From the NCBI GenBank assembly GCA_030603365.1, contig JAUVXV010000002.1, forward strand, positions 62,001-126,000: a stretch of DNA of 64,000 bases, written 5' to 3'. A program made the position numbers and the translations under genes. This document shows positions 52,000-62,286 of the stretch, in pieces; the first letter of the stretch is position 1; each line of letters starts with the position of its first letter. A model generated the notes under the pieces. The model was given only the letters and a program-made list of their open reading frames with translations. It ran no database searches and was not told where the DNA came from. This DNA is from Candidatus Heimdallarchaeota archaeon. Lineage in GTDB: Archaea > Asgardarchaeota > Heimdallarchaeia > Heimdallarchaeales > Heimdallarchaeaceae.

Positions 52000-54007
52000 T
52001 TCTCTTTATTTTCTTTCTTCTTACATTTCTAAGAAGATAGACAATTGCTATACCCGTAAGAGAATACAATATATCAAGACTTATTGAAGTTAAAGTAGGG
52101 CTAGTTTCTGTTGAAGTTTGAGTAGGTGTAGATGTTGGTGTAGTGTAATGGTTACCAGGTCTACCATATCCTGCTGCTTCCATCCACTCCCAAGCTAAAT
52201 CATAGTCTTTGTTATATATCACTGTAAAACCAGGATAGAACCAGGGAAAATAAATTGGGGAAGGTTCGTGACCTATAAGATATTCACCATCATGAATTAT
52301 TTGATTCATCTCATAGCGATCAATAATGTGACATATACCCTTCCTTACAGCAAGTGCTTTAGTATAATCAGTTTTTCCAGTTGCATCTAACCAAACACGA
52401 TTATCGTCTCTACCAATGAAACTTCGATCCAAATTGAAGGCAATAAAAGAAAGATTAATTTCAATAAAGGTTTGCACATCAAATCTTGGATCAGCTTGCA
52501 TTTGCTTTCTTGTTAAAGGTAAAGGAGTCACATCAATCCAATCAAGCGTTCCTTCTTTAAATTCATCAAGTTGAGATTCTAGTTCTGGAATCACATGAAC
52601 ATAGATTTTTTCAATATCTAAATCCTGATTTGTTCCATCAATTGCACCTATCCCGAACCAAAAAGGACTTCTTGTTAAAACAGTAATAGAGTTACTTTCT
52701 CTGTAATCTAACATGTATTTACCACAACTAAAAGGAGAATCGCTATAACTTCTCCACTGATCAGTATGTGTAATTTCAGGATACAAACCTACATATTCAT
52801 CTCCTCCATTAGTGTAGTTGATCATTGTTTCTGTTGAGTTAAGATAAAATTCTGGAAGTATAAATGAGCGCATTTGCTCCCAGAAACTATAATAGTATTC
52901 TTTTTCTGTAGTATGAGGATTTCCATCTATGAGCACATGAAAAGCTAGAGGATTGGTTTCATCTACATAACAATTCGACATCCATGAGTATTTTACTGCT
53001 TTTTCTGAAATATCAGGATTTGATAATGCTAAAAAAGTAAAAACTGCATCATTTGCTGTAACTTGTTGATTGAATCCATTACTAAAATTACCCTTTATGC
53101 CTATCATTAATTCTTCTTCAGAAATTGAGAAGAGATCTTCTGAATCAAAATCTCTTGAACTACAATTATATGAAGGATTCCAATAGAGATTATTTCTTAA
53201 ATAGAATTTGAAATGAAAGTCATTAATTTTATCCCAATTTTCAATTAACCCTGTTTTTAAGGGAGCTTTATCAGGACTAAATTGTAGAACTGGTTCAAAA
53301 ACAAACTTAGCGATATCATTTTCACTCTCGGATAGTTTAGATATTGGGTTCAGATTATACCAATCGTATGTAGTTGCCATATTGAATTCATCATATGAAA
53401 CTTGACCTTGGTGATAGCCATCGTAATACATATAGGGTGTTGAATCTGCTACTCCCCATCTTCCTTCATAACCCATAGTATTAGCCCACACACTAACATA
53501 TGTTCGGGGTGCATATAAGGGAAGAATTGGTAGAATCTTGTCCATCATAAGAATCTCCCAATTAATAAATGCTTGCTCTATCTCCTCTAAATCATTAGAT
53601 ATTTGATAAGCTAATTGCATGTCTTCGCTTTCATCATTATAAGGGATTTCAGAGCTGAGCCCAAAAATATTTTTACTCCCATTTTCTGTATAAAATTCCC
53701 TCAAATCTAGTGTAACAGTTTCATCAAATTGCCATATTGTCAAGTCCCAATCTCTAACTATTACATTGCATTCTAACCATTTATCGAAACAAATACCAGA
53801 CTGGATTTTAATTTCAGAGTCAATATTTATTTCTCGAAGGTAATTTGCAATAAATAGACCATAATCTCCATAAAATCCACCACCTGGAACCTTAATGACC
53901 AGGTTAAAGAAGGGTTCAGTTCCATACTGAAAATCTGAATAAACAGCTTGTGATGTTGATATACTTAGAATTAGAAGTGAAATAAAAATGTAATTGCTTC
54001 TAATCAT
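51989..54007 (-). CDS. Extracellular solute-binding protein (family 5), permuted; array copy 5
   Basis: The 672-residue protein has a signal peptide, then FNLVIKVPGGGFYGDYGLFI, ANYLREINIDSEIKI and later MMDKILPILPLYAPRTYVSV. These segments match the C-terminal part of ordinary SBP_bac_5 proteins. After them come the usual N-terminal features: FEPVLQFSPDKAPLKTGLIE, NW, FYLRNNLYWNPS, TANDAVFTFLAL. Then follows the lobe II part: ALAVRKGICHIIDRYEMN. It ends AWEWMEAAGYGRPG, a Thr/Pro linker, one TM helix and RRKKIKRIKE. Probably binds peptides or oligosaccharides at the surface. Overlaps the upstream copy by eight bases. No permease is adjacent. Confidence 0.75.
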   Translation of the reverse strand: MIRSNYIFISLLILSISTSQAVYSDFQYGTEPFFNLVIKVPGGGFYGDYGLFIANYLREINIDSEIKIQSGICFDKWLECNVIVRDWDLTIWQFDETVTLDLREFYTENGSKNIFGLSSEIPYNDESEDMQLAYQISNDLEEIEQAFINWEILMMDKILPILPLYAPRTYVSVWANTMGYEGRWGVADSTPYMYYDGYHQGQVSYDEFNMATTYDWYNLNPISKLSESENDIAKFVFEPVLQFSPDKAPLKTGLIENWDKINDFHFKFYLRNNLYWNPSYNCSSRDFDSEDLFSISEEELMIGIKGNFSNGFNQQVTANDAVFTFLALSNPDISEKAVKYSWMSNCYVDETNPLAFHVLIDGNPHTTEKEYYYSFWEQMRSFILPEFYLNSTETMINYTNGGDEYVGLYPEITHTDQWRSYSDSPFSCGKYMLDYRESNSITVLTRSPFWFGIGAIDGTNQDLDIEKIYVHVIPELESQLDEFKEGTLDWIDVTPLPLTRKQMQADPRFDVQTFIEINLSFIAFNLDRSFIGRDDNRVWLDATGKTDYTKALAVRKGICHIIDRYEMNQIIHDGEYLIGHEPSPIYFPWFYPGFTVIYNKDYDLAWEWMEAAGYGRPGNHYTTPTSTPTQTSTETSPTLTSISLDILYSLTGIAIVYLLRNVRRKKIKRIKE

Positions 54008-55988
54008 AATTTTTTTTCCTCTTTCTCTTTCTCTGATTAAAAATTATTAGTATAAATCCGAACAAAACAAGAACTTCAGGAAAGTTTATTGTTGTCATAA
54101 CTGGTATAGTAGATGTTAGAGTTGGAGTGGGAGTTGGTGTAGGAGTATAAGGTTTCTCATAACCTGCAGCTTCCATCCACTCCCAAGCTCTATCCAGATC
54201 AAGATTATAGATGACATCAATAGGTGGCCATACCCAACTATATACTAGAGGATTTGGTCGGTTATTAATCAAATATTCTCCATCGTGAAGTTCGTCATTC
54301 ATCTCGTCTCTATCTATTGCGTAACATATAGCCTTCCGAATGGCTAATGCTTTCGTACAATTTGTTTTTCCCGGTTCATTTAACCACACTTGATTATTTC
54401 CACCTCCAATAACATGTCTTCCAAGATTAAAAGCAATAAAATTCATCAAATAGACAACGTGTGTTTGCACATCAAATCTTGGATCTGCTTGCATCAATTT
54501 TCTTTGAGTAGGAAGGGTTGTCAAAGATACCCAATCTAAATTCCCATCTAAAAATTCGTCCAATACAACAGAAGTGTCAGGTAAGAGATGAATATTAATT
54601 GTTTCAAAATCTAGGTTTTGAGGAGCACCGTCAATAGCGCCAATTTCAAACCAATATGGGCTCTTTTGGAAAACACCAATTGAGTTTGGTGCATAATAAT
54701 CCAACATATATTTCCCACACCCAAAAGCAGATGTTTGGTAAGTAATCCACTCAATAGATTCCAAAATTTCAGGGTACAACCCTACATATTCATGCCCTCC
54801 ACTAGTTTTGCATATTTCCAAATTTGTTGAATTCAGGAAAAATTCTGGTAGAAGAGGAACGGGTATTTTTGTCCAAAAATCAACATAGACTTCTTTTTCT
54901 GGTGTGGAGAGATCACCATCTATCAGTACATGGAATTTTGAATCGTCTACTAGGTCAACATAACAATTAGATAACCAACTATATTCATCTGCCTTTGCAG
55001 TAATATTAGGGTTTGAAAATGCCAATAATGAGAACACAGCATCTTTTGCGGTAACCTTCTGATTGGTGCCATTGCTGAATTCAACTTTGAGACCTATCAA
55101 TAAATCTTCCTCAGAAATGGAACTGAGTGGTAATGAAGAAACGTTCCTTTGAGAAACATTGTAAGAAGGGTTCCAGTAAATATTATCTCGAAGCTCAAAG
55201 AGATAATGGTTATCATCAACCATTGTCCAATCTTGAATGATACCTGTTTTTAAAGGAGCCAAATCAGGACTGAAAGTAAGCAAAGGTTCGAAGATTAAAT
55301 TAACTAATAGATCTTCAGTTTTTGTATAAAGTGATAGAGGATTAATACCATTCCAGCTTGGTATAGCCATGTTGAATTGCTTTAAGTTTTGTTGCCCTTG
55401 ATGTAAACCATCATAGTACATATATGGTAAGGAATCTGCTATTCCCCATCTTGCTTCATATCCCATTGTGTTCGTCCATACTGCTTCATATTCACGTGGT
55501 GCGAATAAAGGTAAGAGAGGGAGGAGCTTATCCATGAACAAATTCTGCCAATCCAATTGTAGCTGCCATCTTACATCTAAATCTGTTGTAATCACTGCAA
55601 GATTTTGTAATTCTTCACTCTCGTTATTATAAGGTATATCTGAATTTAATCTGAAGATGTTTCTGCTGCCATTTTCTGTATAGTACGCTCTCATATCTGG
55701 ACTTGATATTTCACCAGCAGAAATAATAGCCATATCCCAATCATCAATTAGAGACAGACAATCTAGCCAATTAGGCCATCCAGAATGAACTATTATGTTT
55801 GAATCTACGTTTATTTCTCTTAGTTGCTGCATAATAAATAGCCCATAATCTGGATTAGATTGACCTCCCAATGCTAGAATCCGTAAATTGAAGAAATAAT
55901 CACCACCCTCAACAGTTTTCACTGAACTAACACTAGAGATTACTAAGAGTGTGGATATCATGAGTGTGAGTATTCTTTCTTTTTTCAT
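54000..55988 (-). CDS. Extracellular solute-binding protein (family 5), permuted; array copy 4
   Basis: This 662-residue paralogue (ATG at 55988, preceded by GAGTGAT; a TTG seven codons upstream is less likely) shares every landmark of copy 5. It has FNLRILALGGQSNPDYGLFI at the front, FMDKLLPLLPLFAPREY at about 160, FEPLLTFSPDLAPLKTGIIQ, RDNIYWNPSYN, TAKDAVFSLLAFSNP, ALAIRKAICYAIDRDEMN and AWEWMEAAGYEKP. The PTPTPTPTLT linker, TM helix and KRKRKKNYD tail close it. Copies 4 and 5 are closest to each other. Confidence 0.75.
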   Translation of the reverse strand: MKKERILTLMISTLLVISSVSSVKTVEGGDYFFNLRILALGGQSNPDYGLFIMQQLREINVDSNIIVHSGWPNWLDCLSLIDDWDMAIISAGEISSPDMRAYYTENGSRNIFRLNSDIPYNNESEELQNLAVITTDLDVRWQLQLDWQNLFMDKLLPLLPLFAPREYEAVWTNTMGYEARWGIADSLPYMYYDGLHQGQQNLKQFNMAIPSWNGINPLSLYTKTEDLLVNLIFEPLLTFSPDLAPLKTGIIQDWTMVDDNHYLFELRDNIYWNPSYNVSQRNVSSLPLSSISEEDLLIGLKVEFSNGTNQKVTAKDAVFSLLAFSNPNITAKADEYSWLSNCYVDLVDDSKFHVLIDGDLSTPEKEVYVDFWTKIPVPLLPEFFLNSTNLEICKTSGGHEYVGLYPEILESIEWITYQTSAFGCGKYMLDYYAPNSIGVFQKSPYWFEIGAIDGAPQNLDFETINIHLLPDTSVVLDEFLDGNLDWVSLTTLPTQRKLMQADPRFDVQTHVVYLMNFIAFNLGRHVIGGGNNQVWLNEPGKTNCTKALAIRKAICYAIDRDEMNDELHDGEYLINNRPNPLVYSWVWPPIDVIYNLDLDRAWEWMEAAGYEKPYTPTPTPTPTLTSTIPVMTTINFPEVLVLFGFILIIFNQRKRKRKKNYD

Positions 55989-56046
55989 AATATCACTCAA
56001 GCAAACCAATTGTTTAATTAAACGCTAAAACACTTATAATTCTTAT

Positions 56047-58068
56047 TCACTTTCTCCTTTTTCTTGCATTTCTTAACAAATAGATCATCACTATTCCTAG
56101 AAGAGAACACAATATTTCAAGATTAATCGTTGTCATAATAGGTATGGTTGATGTTGATGTTGATGTTGGTGTAGGAGTTGGAGTTGGTGTGGGTAAAGTG
56201 ATGTTATATCCTGCTGCTATTAACCATTCAGCAGATTTCATTAGATCATAATCATACTTTGTAGTTATTTCTTCGAGATACCAATCAGTTAGTGAGGGGG
56301 GGATAGGACAATCGGAAAGAGAATAGTCAGTAAAAAATATTTTACCCATCTCTTTACTGTTAATCGCATAACATATAGCTTTTCTAATTGCTATTGCTTT
56401 AGTATAATTTTCATATCCTTCAGTTTCTAACCATTGTTCATTCAAATCTCCCCCTATTCCTTCATGATTAAGATTGAATGCTAGTACATCTATGTAATCG
56501 GGCTCTATTGTATAAACTAAATATTTAGAATCTTCTTCCATCATAATCCTTTGTTCATAGAAATTAGACAATGAAGCAAATTCCAATTTTCCAGCCTTAA
56601 ACTCTGCTAAAGTAGCTGAAGCATCTGGGATAATTCGAATAGTAATTGTATCTACGAAAGGAGTCATATCTTCTTGACCATCAATTGCCCCTTTACCAAA
56701 CCAATAATGACTTTTTCTAAGTCCAGTTACGGAATTTCTAATGAAGTAATCTAACATAAACTTCCCACATCCAAAAGCAGAATAGCTGTATGTAAGCCAT
56801 TCAGGTGTATCTTCAATCCCTGGATATAATCCTCTGCATTCTATACCACTAGTAGTATTGGAAACAAAGGGATTACTGGAATTCAAGAAAAATTCAGGTA
56901 AACATATTTGTTCTAGATTCTGAAATATTAAAGAATAATAATCTAACTCAGGAGTTGCAGGGTTGCCATCTATTATGATGTGAAAAGCATAGGGGTCTGT
57001 CTCATCAACATAAACATCTGATAACCAATAGTACCTTTCTGGATATCTACCAACTAATGGATTTGCTAAACTCAATAGTGTAAAAACAGCATCTTTAGCA
57101 GTTAAAGGTTGGTTAGTTCCGTTACTATATTCTCCTTTCAAACCCATCATCAATTGAGTAATATCTGATGAATTGAGAGTAGGAGAACTTGCTGTTCTCC
57201 CTGTGATATTGAAGGATGGATTCCAGTAGATATCTCTGTTTAGAAGAAATTCGTAGTGGGAATCATTTCTTTGGATCCAGTTTTCTATAAGTCCATTATG
57301 AGTGGGATAACCATAAGGATCATTTTTTAGCAAGGGTTCTGTTAAATACTCTAGAAGCCTTTTACTTGCTTGTGGGTATTGAGTGTAAGATAATCCAGGA
57401 ACATAGTCCTCAATTAATAGTGAGTTTAACTCGTTCCAATTATAGTCAGCTAACCACAATTCTTCTAGTGATTCTTGTCCTGGATGTAAACCTAAGAAAG
57501 ACATGTATGGGAGAGATTCTACTAAACCCCACATCTCATCGTAACCCAAAGTATTATTCCATAAACAAACTGAGTTTTTGGGTGTCACTAGTGGTTTATA
57601 CATTAGAATTTTATCCATTAATAATTCTTGTAAAACCTTATAGTACTCTATCCTCTCTTCTCTCGATTTAATTGTGGGACCTATTCTTATCATTTCTTCA
57701 AGTTCTTCTTTATATGGAAAAACATAATCGTCAGAGTCATAACCAAACCAGAAAGGAATATCATACAGATAATTAAAATCCGGTTCTAATCGGTTCATAT
57801 AGATTCTGAAATCCCCAAGATCATAATCATCAAATTCAGGTGGGATATACCAAGCAGACCATTCTTCCACTTTTACCACAACCTCTATTCCTAATTCCCT
57901 CATGTACATAGCAATGTATAAACATACATCAGGACGGACTCCACCTCCTCCAGGTAAATAATTCAAAGTAAAGATAGTCTCATCAACTAATCTACTTTGC
58001 ATTGGTGTACTAAAAAGAGTACTTGAACATAGTGTCAATAATAAACATGCTATAAGCTTACCCTTCAT
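56047..58068 (-). CDS. Extracellular solute-binding protein (family 5), permuted; array copy 3
   Basis: The 673-residue copy starts FTLNYLPGGGGVRPDVCLYI after its signal peptide. It contains SREERIEYYKVLQELLMDKI, the segment that in ordinary family members lies near the C-terminus, at about residue 133. Then come LTEPLLKNDPYGYPTHNGLI, RDIYWNPSF, TAKDAVFTLLSLANP, FVDTITIRIIPDASATLAEF, AIAIRKAICYAINSKEMG and AEWLIAAGYN. A PTPTPTPTPTSTSTSTIP linker, TM helix and RKRRK tail follow. The start overlaps the previous stop by four bases, so copies 2 and 3 are co-transcribed. Confidence 0.75.
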   Translation of the reverse strand: MKGKLIACLLLTLCSSTLFSTPMQSRLVDETIFTLNYLPGGGGVRPDVCLYIAMYMRELGIEVVVKVEEWSAWYIPPEFDDYDLGDFRIYMNRLEPDFNYLYDIPFWFGYDSDDYVFPYKEELEEMIRIGPTIKSREERIEYYKVLQELLMDKILMYKPLVTPKNSVCLWNNTLGYDEMWGLVESLPYMSFLGLHPGQESLEELWLADYNWNELNSLLIEDYVPGLSYTQYPQASKRLLEYLTEPLLKNDPYGYPTHNGLIENWIQRNDSHYEFLLNRDIYWNPSFNITGRTASSPTLNSSDITQLMMGLKGEYSNGTNQPLTAKDAVFTLLSLANPLVGRYPERYYWLSDVYVDETDPYAFHIIIDGNPATPELDYYSLIFQNLEQICLPEFFLNSSNPFVSNTTSGIECRGLYPGIEDTPEWLTYSYSAFGCGKFMLDYFIRNSVTGLRKSHYWFGKGAIDGQEDMTPFVDTITIRIIPDASATLAEFKAGKLEFASLSNFYEQRIMMEEDSKYLVYTIEPDYIDVLAFNLNHEGIGGDLNEQWLETEGYENYTKAIAIRKAICYAINSKEMGKIFFTDYSLSDCPIPPSLTDWYLEEITTKYDYDLMKSAEWLIAAGYNITLPTPTPTPTPTSTSTSTIPIMTTINLEILCSLLGIVMIYLLRNARKRRK

Positions 58069-60068
58069 CTTTTTCTCCTACTCTTGAAGCTATAATAAAT
58101 TAGTGTGAACAGAAGTCCTATAACACCTATTATCACTGGATAATCAATTGTTATAAATGTTGGATCAGTTTCATTTGGAGTAGGTGTTGATGTGGGTGTA
58201 GATATTGGACCAGGTGTTGGTACAATTATATCAAATCCCGCAGCCTTCATCCATTTGAAAGCTTTGATTAAATCGTATTCATACTTTGTTTGAATATCCT
58301 CATAATACCAGTCTGTCAATTGTGAGGGTAGCATACAATCAGTTAAGGAATATTCATCAAAGAGAACTTGACCCATTTCCGTTCTATCAATTGCGTGGCA
58401 TATCGCTTTTCGAACAGCTAAAGATACTGTACAATTTCCATACCCAGGTACATCAACCCAGATATTGTTTAGATGATCCCAACTATCTCCCATAACATTG
58501 AATACTAGTACATGCATGAAATAAAGTCCAGTAGAATATACATCAAAAAGTGGATCAATTTCTAATTGTTCTCTTTCATGCGGAAAACTAGAAACATCAG
58601 TTATATCGAGTTTCCCTGCTTTAAATTCAGCCAATTCAGCAGAAGTGTCAGGAATCACTCTTACTTTGACTGTTTCCATAAAGGGTTGAAGTCCAATAGC
58701 TCCATCTTTTGCACCTACACCAAACCAATAAGGACTTCGTTGTAAAACCGTCACAGAATTTCGTATATAGTAATCTAACATAAATTTACCACATCCAAAA
58801 CCAGAGGTACTAAAGTAAATCCAAGCTGTTGAAACATCAATATCTGGATAAAGCCCCTTACATTCAATACCAGTTGTAGTATTGGTAATTGTATCAGCTG
58901 TAGAATTCAGGTAAAATTCAGGAAGACAAGAAAGTTCTAGTTTATCAAATAATAGAGAGTAATATTCTGTTTCATTAGTATCAGGGTTCCCATCTACATG
59001 AATATGGAATGAAAAGGGATTTCCAGGGTCAACATAAACATCTATCATCCATTCAAAATTAAAGGCTTGTTCACTCACTGTTGGATTTGCCCAAGTCAAC
59101 AGGGTAAATACAGCATCTTTTGCTGTTACAATTTGGTTAGTACCACTACTATACTCTCCCTTTAATCCACTCATTAGAGTTGCGTTTTGAAGAGGTTCAG
59201 AACTTGCAGTTCTGCCAGAATTATTGTAAGAAGGATTCCAGTACACATTTGGTCTCATGAAGAATTGGTAATGACTAGAATTAATTTGGATCCAGTTACT
59301 AATCAACCCGTTTCTTGTAGGATTACCATTTGGGTCAATTTTAAGCAGAGGTTCAGCTATCAAATCCCAAATAAATGCACTATTAGTATCATCTGTAAAT
59401 AAAGGATTGAGTTCTCTCCAGTTAGCATCTGCAAAAATGAATTCATCAGTTGAAACTTGACCTTCGTGTAACCCATAAAAAGCCATATACGGGCTTGATT
59501 CTATCCATCCCCATTGACTATCATAACCAAAGGTGTTGTTGTGCAAACTTTCAAATGATTTTTGTATGATTAATGGCCAATAGAGCAGGACTTTATCCAT
59601 AAAAAACTCTTGGAGGTTTTGATAATATTCTATCCGCTCTTGTTCAGATTCTATTGTTGGTCCAATTTTAATCATTTCTTCAAATTCTTCTTGATGTGGA
59701 AAGGTATAACTAGTGGGCCGATACATCCAAAAGGGAATTTGCTGAAGAAAATTGAAATCAGGTTCACGATTCTTAAAAGCTAATTTTACTGCACCTAAAT
59801 CTGTTATATCATGTGGATACGGATAGTAAGGATAATGATGATGCCAATCATCCCATCTGACTTCTAATTCAATCCCTATATCTCGCACATATTGTGCTAC
59901 AAATAGACCAAAATCAGGTCTTGAACTTCCTTGAAGATTCGTATCAAAGACTATGTTCAGAAGTGCATCTCCCCCTAAACTTGATGGTATAAACTGATTT
60001 GTCACAAGACTAACAGTAATCATAATACTAAACAATAATCTTAGATTACTTTTTCTCTTCATTACCAA
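58065..60068 (-). CDS. Extracellular solute-binding protein (family 5), permuted; array copy 2
   Basis: The 667-residue copy begins with a TTG at 60068 or ATG at 60062 (MKRKSNLRLLFSIM). Front: LNIVFDTNLQGSSRPDFGLF, VAQYVRDIGIELEV; then EQERIEYYQNLQEFFMDKVL. Next come IAEPLLKIDPNGNPTRNGLI, RPNVYWNPS, TAKDAVFTLLTWANP, VKVRVIPDTSAELAEFKAGK, LAVRKAICHAIDRTEMG and FKWMKAAGF. It ends with a TM helix and KSRRKR. It is very similar to copy 1, and their upstream regions are near-identical. Confidence 0.75.
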   Translation of the reverse strand: MVMKRKSNLRLLFSIMITVSLVTNQFIPSSLGGDALLNIVFDTNLQGSSRPDFGLFVAQYVRDIGIELEVRWDDWHHHYPYYPYPHDITDLGAVKLAFKNREPDFNFLQQIPFWMYRPTSYTFPHQEEFEEMIKIGPTIESEQERIEYYQNLQEFFMDKVLLYWPLIIQKSFESLHNNTFGYDSQWGWIESSPYMAFYGLHEGQVSTDEFIFADANWRELNPLFTDDTNSAFIWDLIAEPLLKIDPNGNPTRNGLISNWIQINSSHYQFFMRPNVYWNPSYNNSGRTASSEPLQNATLMSGLKGEYSSGTNQIVTAKDAVFTLLTWANPTVSEQAFNFEWMIDVYVDPGNPFSFHIHVDGNPDTNETEYYSLLFDKLELSCLPEFYLNSTADTITNTTTGIECKGLYPDIDVSTAWIYFSTSGFGCGKFMLDYYIRNSVTVLQRSPYWFGVGAKDGAIGLQPFMETVKVRVIPDTSAELAEFKAGKLDITDVSSFPHEREQLEIDPLFDVYSTGLYFMHVLVFNVMGDSWDHLNNIWVDVPGYGNCTVSLAVRKAICHAIDRTEMGQVLFDEYSLTDCMLPSQLTDWYYEDIQTKYEYDLIKAFKWMKAAGFDIIVPTPGPISTPTSTPTPNETDPTFITIDYPVIIGVIGLLFTLIYYSFKSRRKR

Positions 60069-60070
60069 TT

Positions 60071-60146
60071 AAATCACTTACAAGTTATACATAATAAAAA
60101 ACCATTATATACACTAGCTCAAGACGATTTTAAGACTTTCTTTTGA
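60071..60146 (-). repeat. Duplicated promoter region of solute-binding protein genes, copy A
   Basis: About 76 bases matching 62281-62357 at roughly 85% or better. It includes, on the minus strand, AAGTCTTAAAA, CGTCTTGAGCTAGTG and the TATA-like GTGTATATAATGG. The conservation covers promoter and leader, so copies 1 and 2 are probably regulated alike. Confidence 0.65.
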
Positions 60147-60282
60147 CATATATAGTGTATTAAACTAAGCTCTAAAATTTAACAATCTAACTCCTCGAAT
60201 CTAACATAAACGTAGATATAATTATTTCTGAAAAAGAAAAGGAAAAGAAATTTTGGTAGAAGAAAAAGGTGTATTCTTTGCT

Positions 60283-60306
60283 GAAAAAGAAGTTCAGCTT
60301 ATTCCT
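60283..60306 (+). pseudogene. Relic of the sfsA 3' end
   Basis: These 24 bases match 51973-51996, the end of sfsA, at about 22 positions and read KEVQLIP; the stop codon TGA has become AGA. The similarity continues into the C-terminal coding region of the adjacent solute-binding protein gene on the other strand. A unit spanning the sfsA/solute-binding-protein junction was therefore duplicated. Confidence 0.55.
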
Positions 60307-60315
60307 AGATTCTTT

Positions 60316-62286
60316 CTATTTTCTTCTTTTTGTTTTTCCAAGGAGATAAACAATTACGATTCCTAGTGAAGAGTACAATATTTCAAGATTTATTGTTGTA
60401 AAAACTGGTAAGGTTGATGTCTTGGAAGATGTAGGTATTGTTACATTAAATCCTGCAAGTTTCATCCATTTGAAAGCTTCAATCAAATCATATTCATACT
60501 TGGTTTGAATATCTTCATAAAACCAATCTGTTAATTGTGGTGGGAGCATACAGTCAGTTTGAAAATAGTCATCAAGGAGAAGATTAGCTATTGCATATTT
60601 ATCTATTGCATGACATATTGCTTTCCTGATTGCTAAAGAAACTGTATAATTCTCATAACCTTGTTCAGTTATCCAGATATCGTTGAATTGATCCCAATTC
60701 TTTCCTAAAACATTGAAAGCAAGTACATGAAAGTAATATGGACCAGTGACATAAACTTCATACAAAGGACTTGTTTCCATCTGTTTTCTCTCTGCGGGAA
60801 AATGGGAAACATCAGCTCTATCTAGTTTTCCAGCTTTAAATTCGGCTAATTCTGCTGAAATATCTGGAATAACTCTTACTTTGACGGTTTCTACAAAAGG
60901 TTCCTGTCCAGTCACACCATCCATAGCTCCAACTCCGTACCAGAAAGGATTTCTACGTAGGACCGTTTCTAAGTTTCGAATATAATAATCTAACATAAAT
61001 TTACCACAACTAAAACCAGTGGTACTAAAAGAAACCCAAGCTGGCGAATTTTCAATATCTGAATATAAACCCATACATTCAATTCCTGTTGTTGTATAAG
61101 AAATAATTTCTTCAGTGGAATTTAGGAAAAATTCAGGAAGGCATGAAATTTCTAGTTTCTCAAACAATAGAGAATAATATTCGGTTTCAGTAGTATTAGG
61201 GTTTCCATCTACAAGAACATGGAATGATAAAGGATTCACAGAATCAACATATACATCTTGCAACCATTCATAATTGTAGTATTGTTCACTTACTGTAGGA
61301 TTTGCCCAAGTTAGAAGAGTAAAAACTGCATCCTTTGCTGTTACAATTTGATTAGTGCCCGTACTATATTCTCCCTTCAATCCACTCATAAGAGTTGCAT
61401 TTTGAAGAGGATCTGAGCTCGCAATTCGACCAGTGACATTGTATGAAGGGGTCCAATATATATTTGGTCTCATAAAGAACTGAAAATGACTAGAATTATG
61501 CTGTATCCAATTACTAACTAATCCATACATAGTAGGATTACCAGATGGATCGATTTTAATCAGAGGTTCAGCCATAAAATCCCAAATGAATTTGCTACTA
61601 GAATCAGCTGTAAATAGTGGATTTAGCTCTCTCCAATTGGCATCCGCAAAAATAAATTCATTAGTTGAAACTTGACCATAGTGTAAACCATTGAAGGTCA
61701 TATAAGGGCTTGATTCTACCCAACCCCAGTTACTATCATAACCCATTGTATTATTATAGAGAGATTCAAATGAATTTTCTACCATTAGCGGCCAATATAA
61801 CAAAATCTTATCCATAAAGAATTCTTGTAGCATTTGATAATGATTTATTCTCTCCTCTTTTGATTCTATAGTTGGTCCGATTCTTATCATTTCTTCAAGT
61901 TCTTCTTTATAAGGAAACCAGTAACTTGATGGAAAAAGTTTCCAGAAGTCCATTTGCTTAAGAAAACTGAAATCAGGTTCTCGATTTTTGAAAGTCAGTT
62001 TAATTGAGAGCATATCAGAATCCGAATATCCAGGAGGTGGATAAACAATGCCCCAATCATCTGTAGTAACTTCTAGTTCAATTCCTATAGCTCGAAGGTA
62101 TTGACTAATATAAAGACCACAATAACCACTTAACCTATTATCAGTAAGGATACGATATTTTAAATCTAGAAGAGGTTCAACTGCATTACTTGACTGTATA
62201 CACTGGTTTGTTACCAGACTAATGGTAAATATAACACTGAACAGTAATCTTAGATTGCTCTTTCTCTTCTTTACCAATAGAATCAC
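60316..62286 (-). CDS. Extracellular solute-binding protein (family 5), permuted; array copy 1
   Basis: The 656-residue copy has the signal segment KSNLRLLFSVIFTISLV, front block CGLYISQYLRAIGIELEV, SKEERINHYQMLQEFFMDKI, MAEPLIKIDPSGNPTMYGLV, RPNIYWTPSYN, TAKDAVFTLLTWANP, VKVRVIPDISAELAEFKAGK, SLAIRKAICHAIDKYAI and FKWMKLAGFN. Its Thr/Ser linker is shorter than in the others; a TM helix and KRRK end it. The start is a GTG (62286), or a TTG three codons later that lines up with copy 2. First gene of the five-gene array. Confidence 0.75.
   Translation of the reverse strand: MILLVKKRKSNLRLLFSVIFTISLVTNQCIQSSNAVEPLLDLKYRILTDNRLSGYCGLYISQYLRAIGIELEVTTDDWGIVYPPPGYSDSDMLSIKLTFKNREPDFSFLKQMDFWKLFPSSYWFPYKEELEEMIRIGPTIESKEERINHYQMLQEFFMDKILLYWPLMVENSFESLYNNTMGYDSNWGWVESSPYMTFNGLHYGQVSTNEFIFADANWRELNPLFTADSSSKFIWDFMAEPLIKIDPSGNPTMYGLVSNWIQHNSSHFQFFMRPNIYWTPSYNVTGRIASSDPLQNATLMSGLKGEYSTGTNQIVTAKDAVFTLLTWANPTVSEQYYNYEWLQDVYVDSVNPLSFHVLVDGNPNTTETEYYSLLFEKLEISCLPEFFLNSTEEIISYTTTGIECMGLYSDIENSPAWVSFSTTGFSCGKFMLDYYIRNLETVLRRNPFWYGVGAMDGVTGQEPFVETVKVRVIPDISAELAEFKAGKLDRADVSHFPAERKQMETSPLYEVYVTGPYYFHVLAFNVLGKNWDQFNDIWITEQGYENYTVSLAIRKAICHAIDKYAIANLLLDDYFQTDCMLPPQLTDWFYEDIQTKYEYDLIEAFKWMKLAGFNVTIPTSSKTSTLPVFTTINLEILYSSLGIVIVYLLGKTKRRK

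Noticed and set aside
51989..62286. Complete peptide ABC transporter operon
   Set aside because: All five genes encode binding proteins; no permease or ATPase signature appears on either strand in or next to the array.
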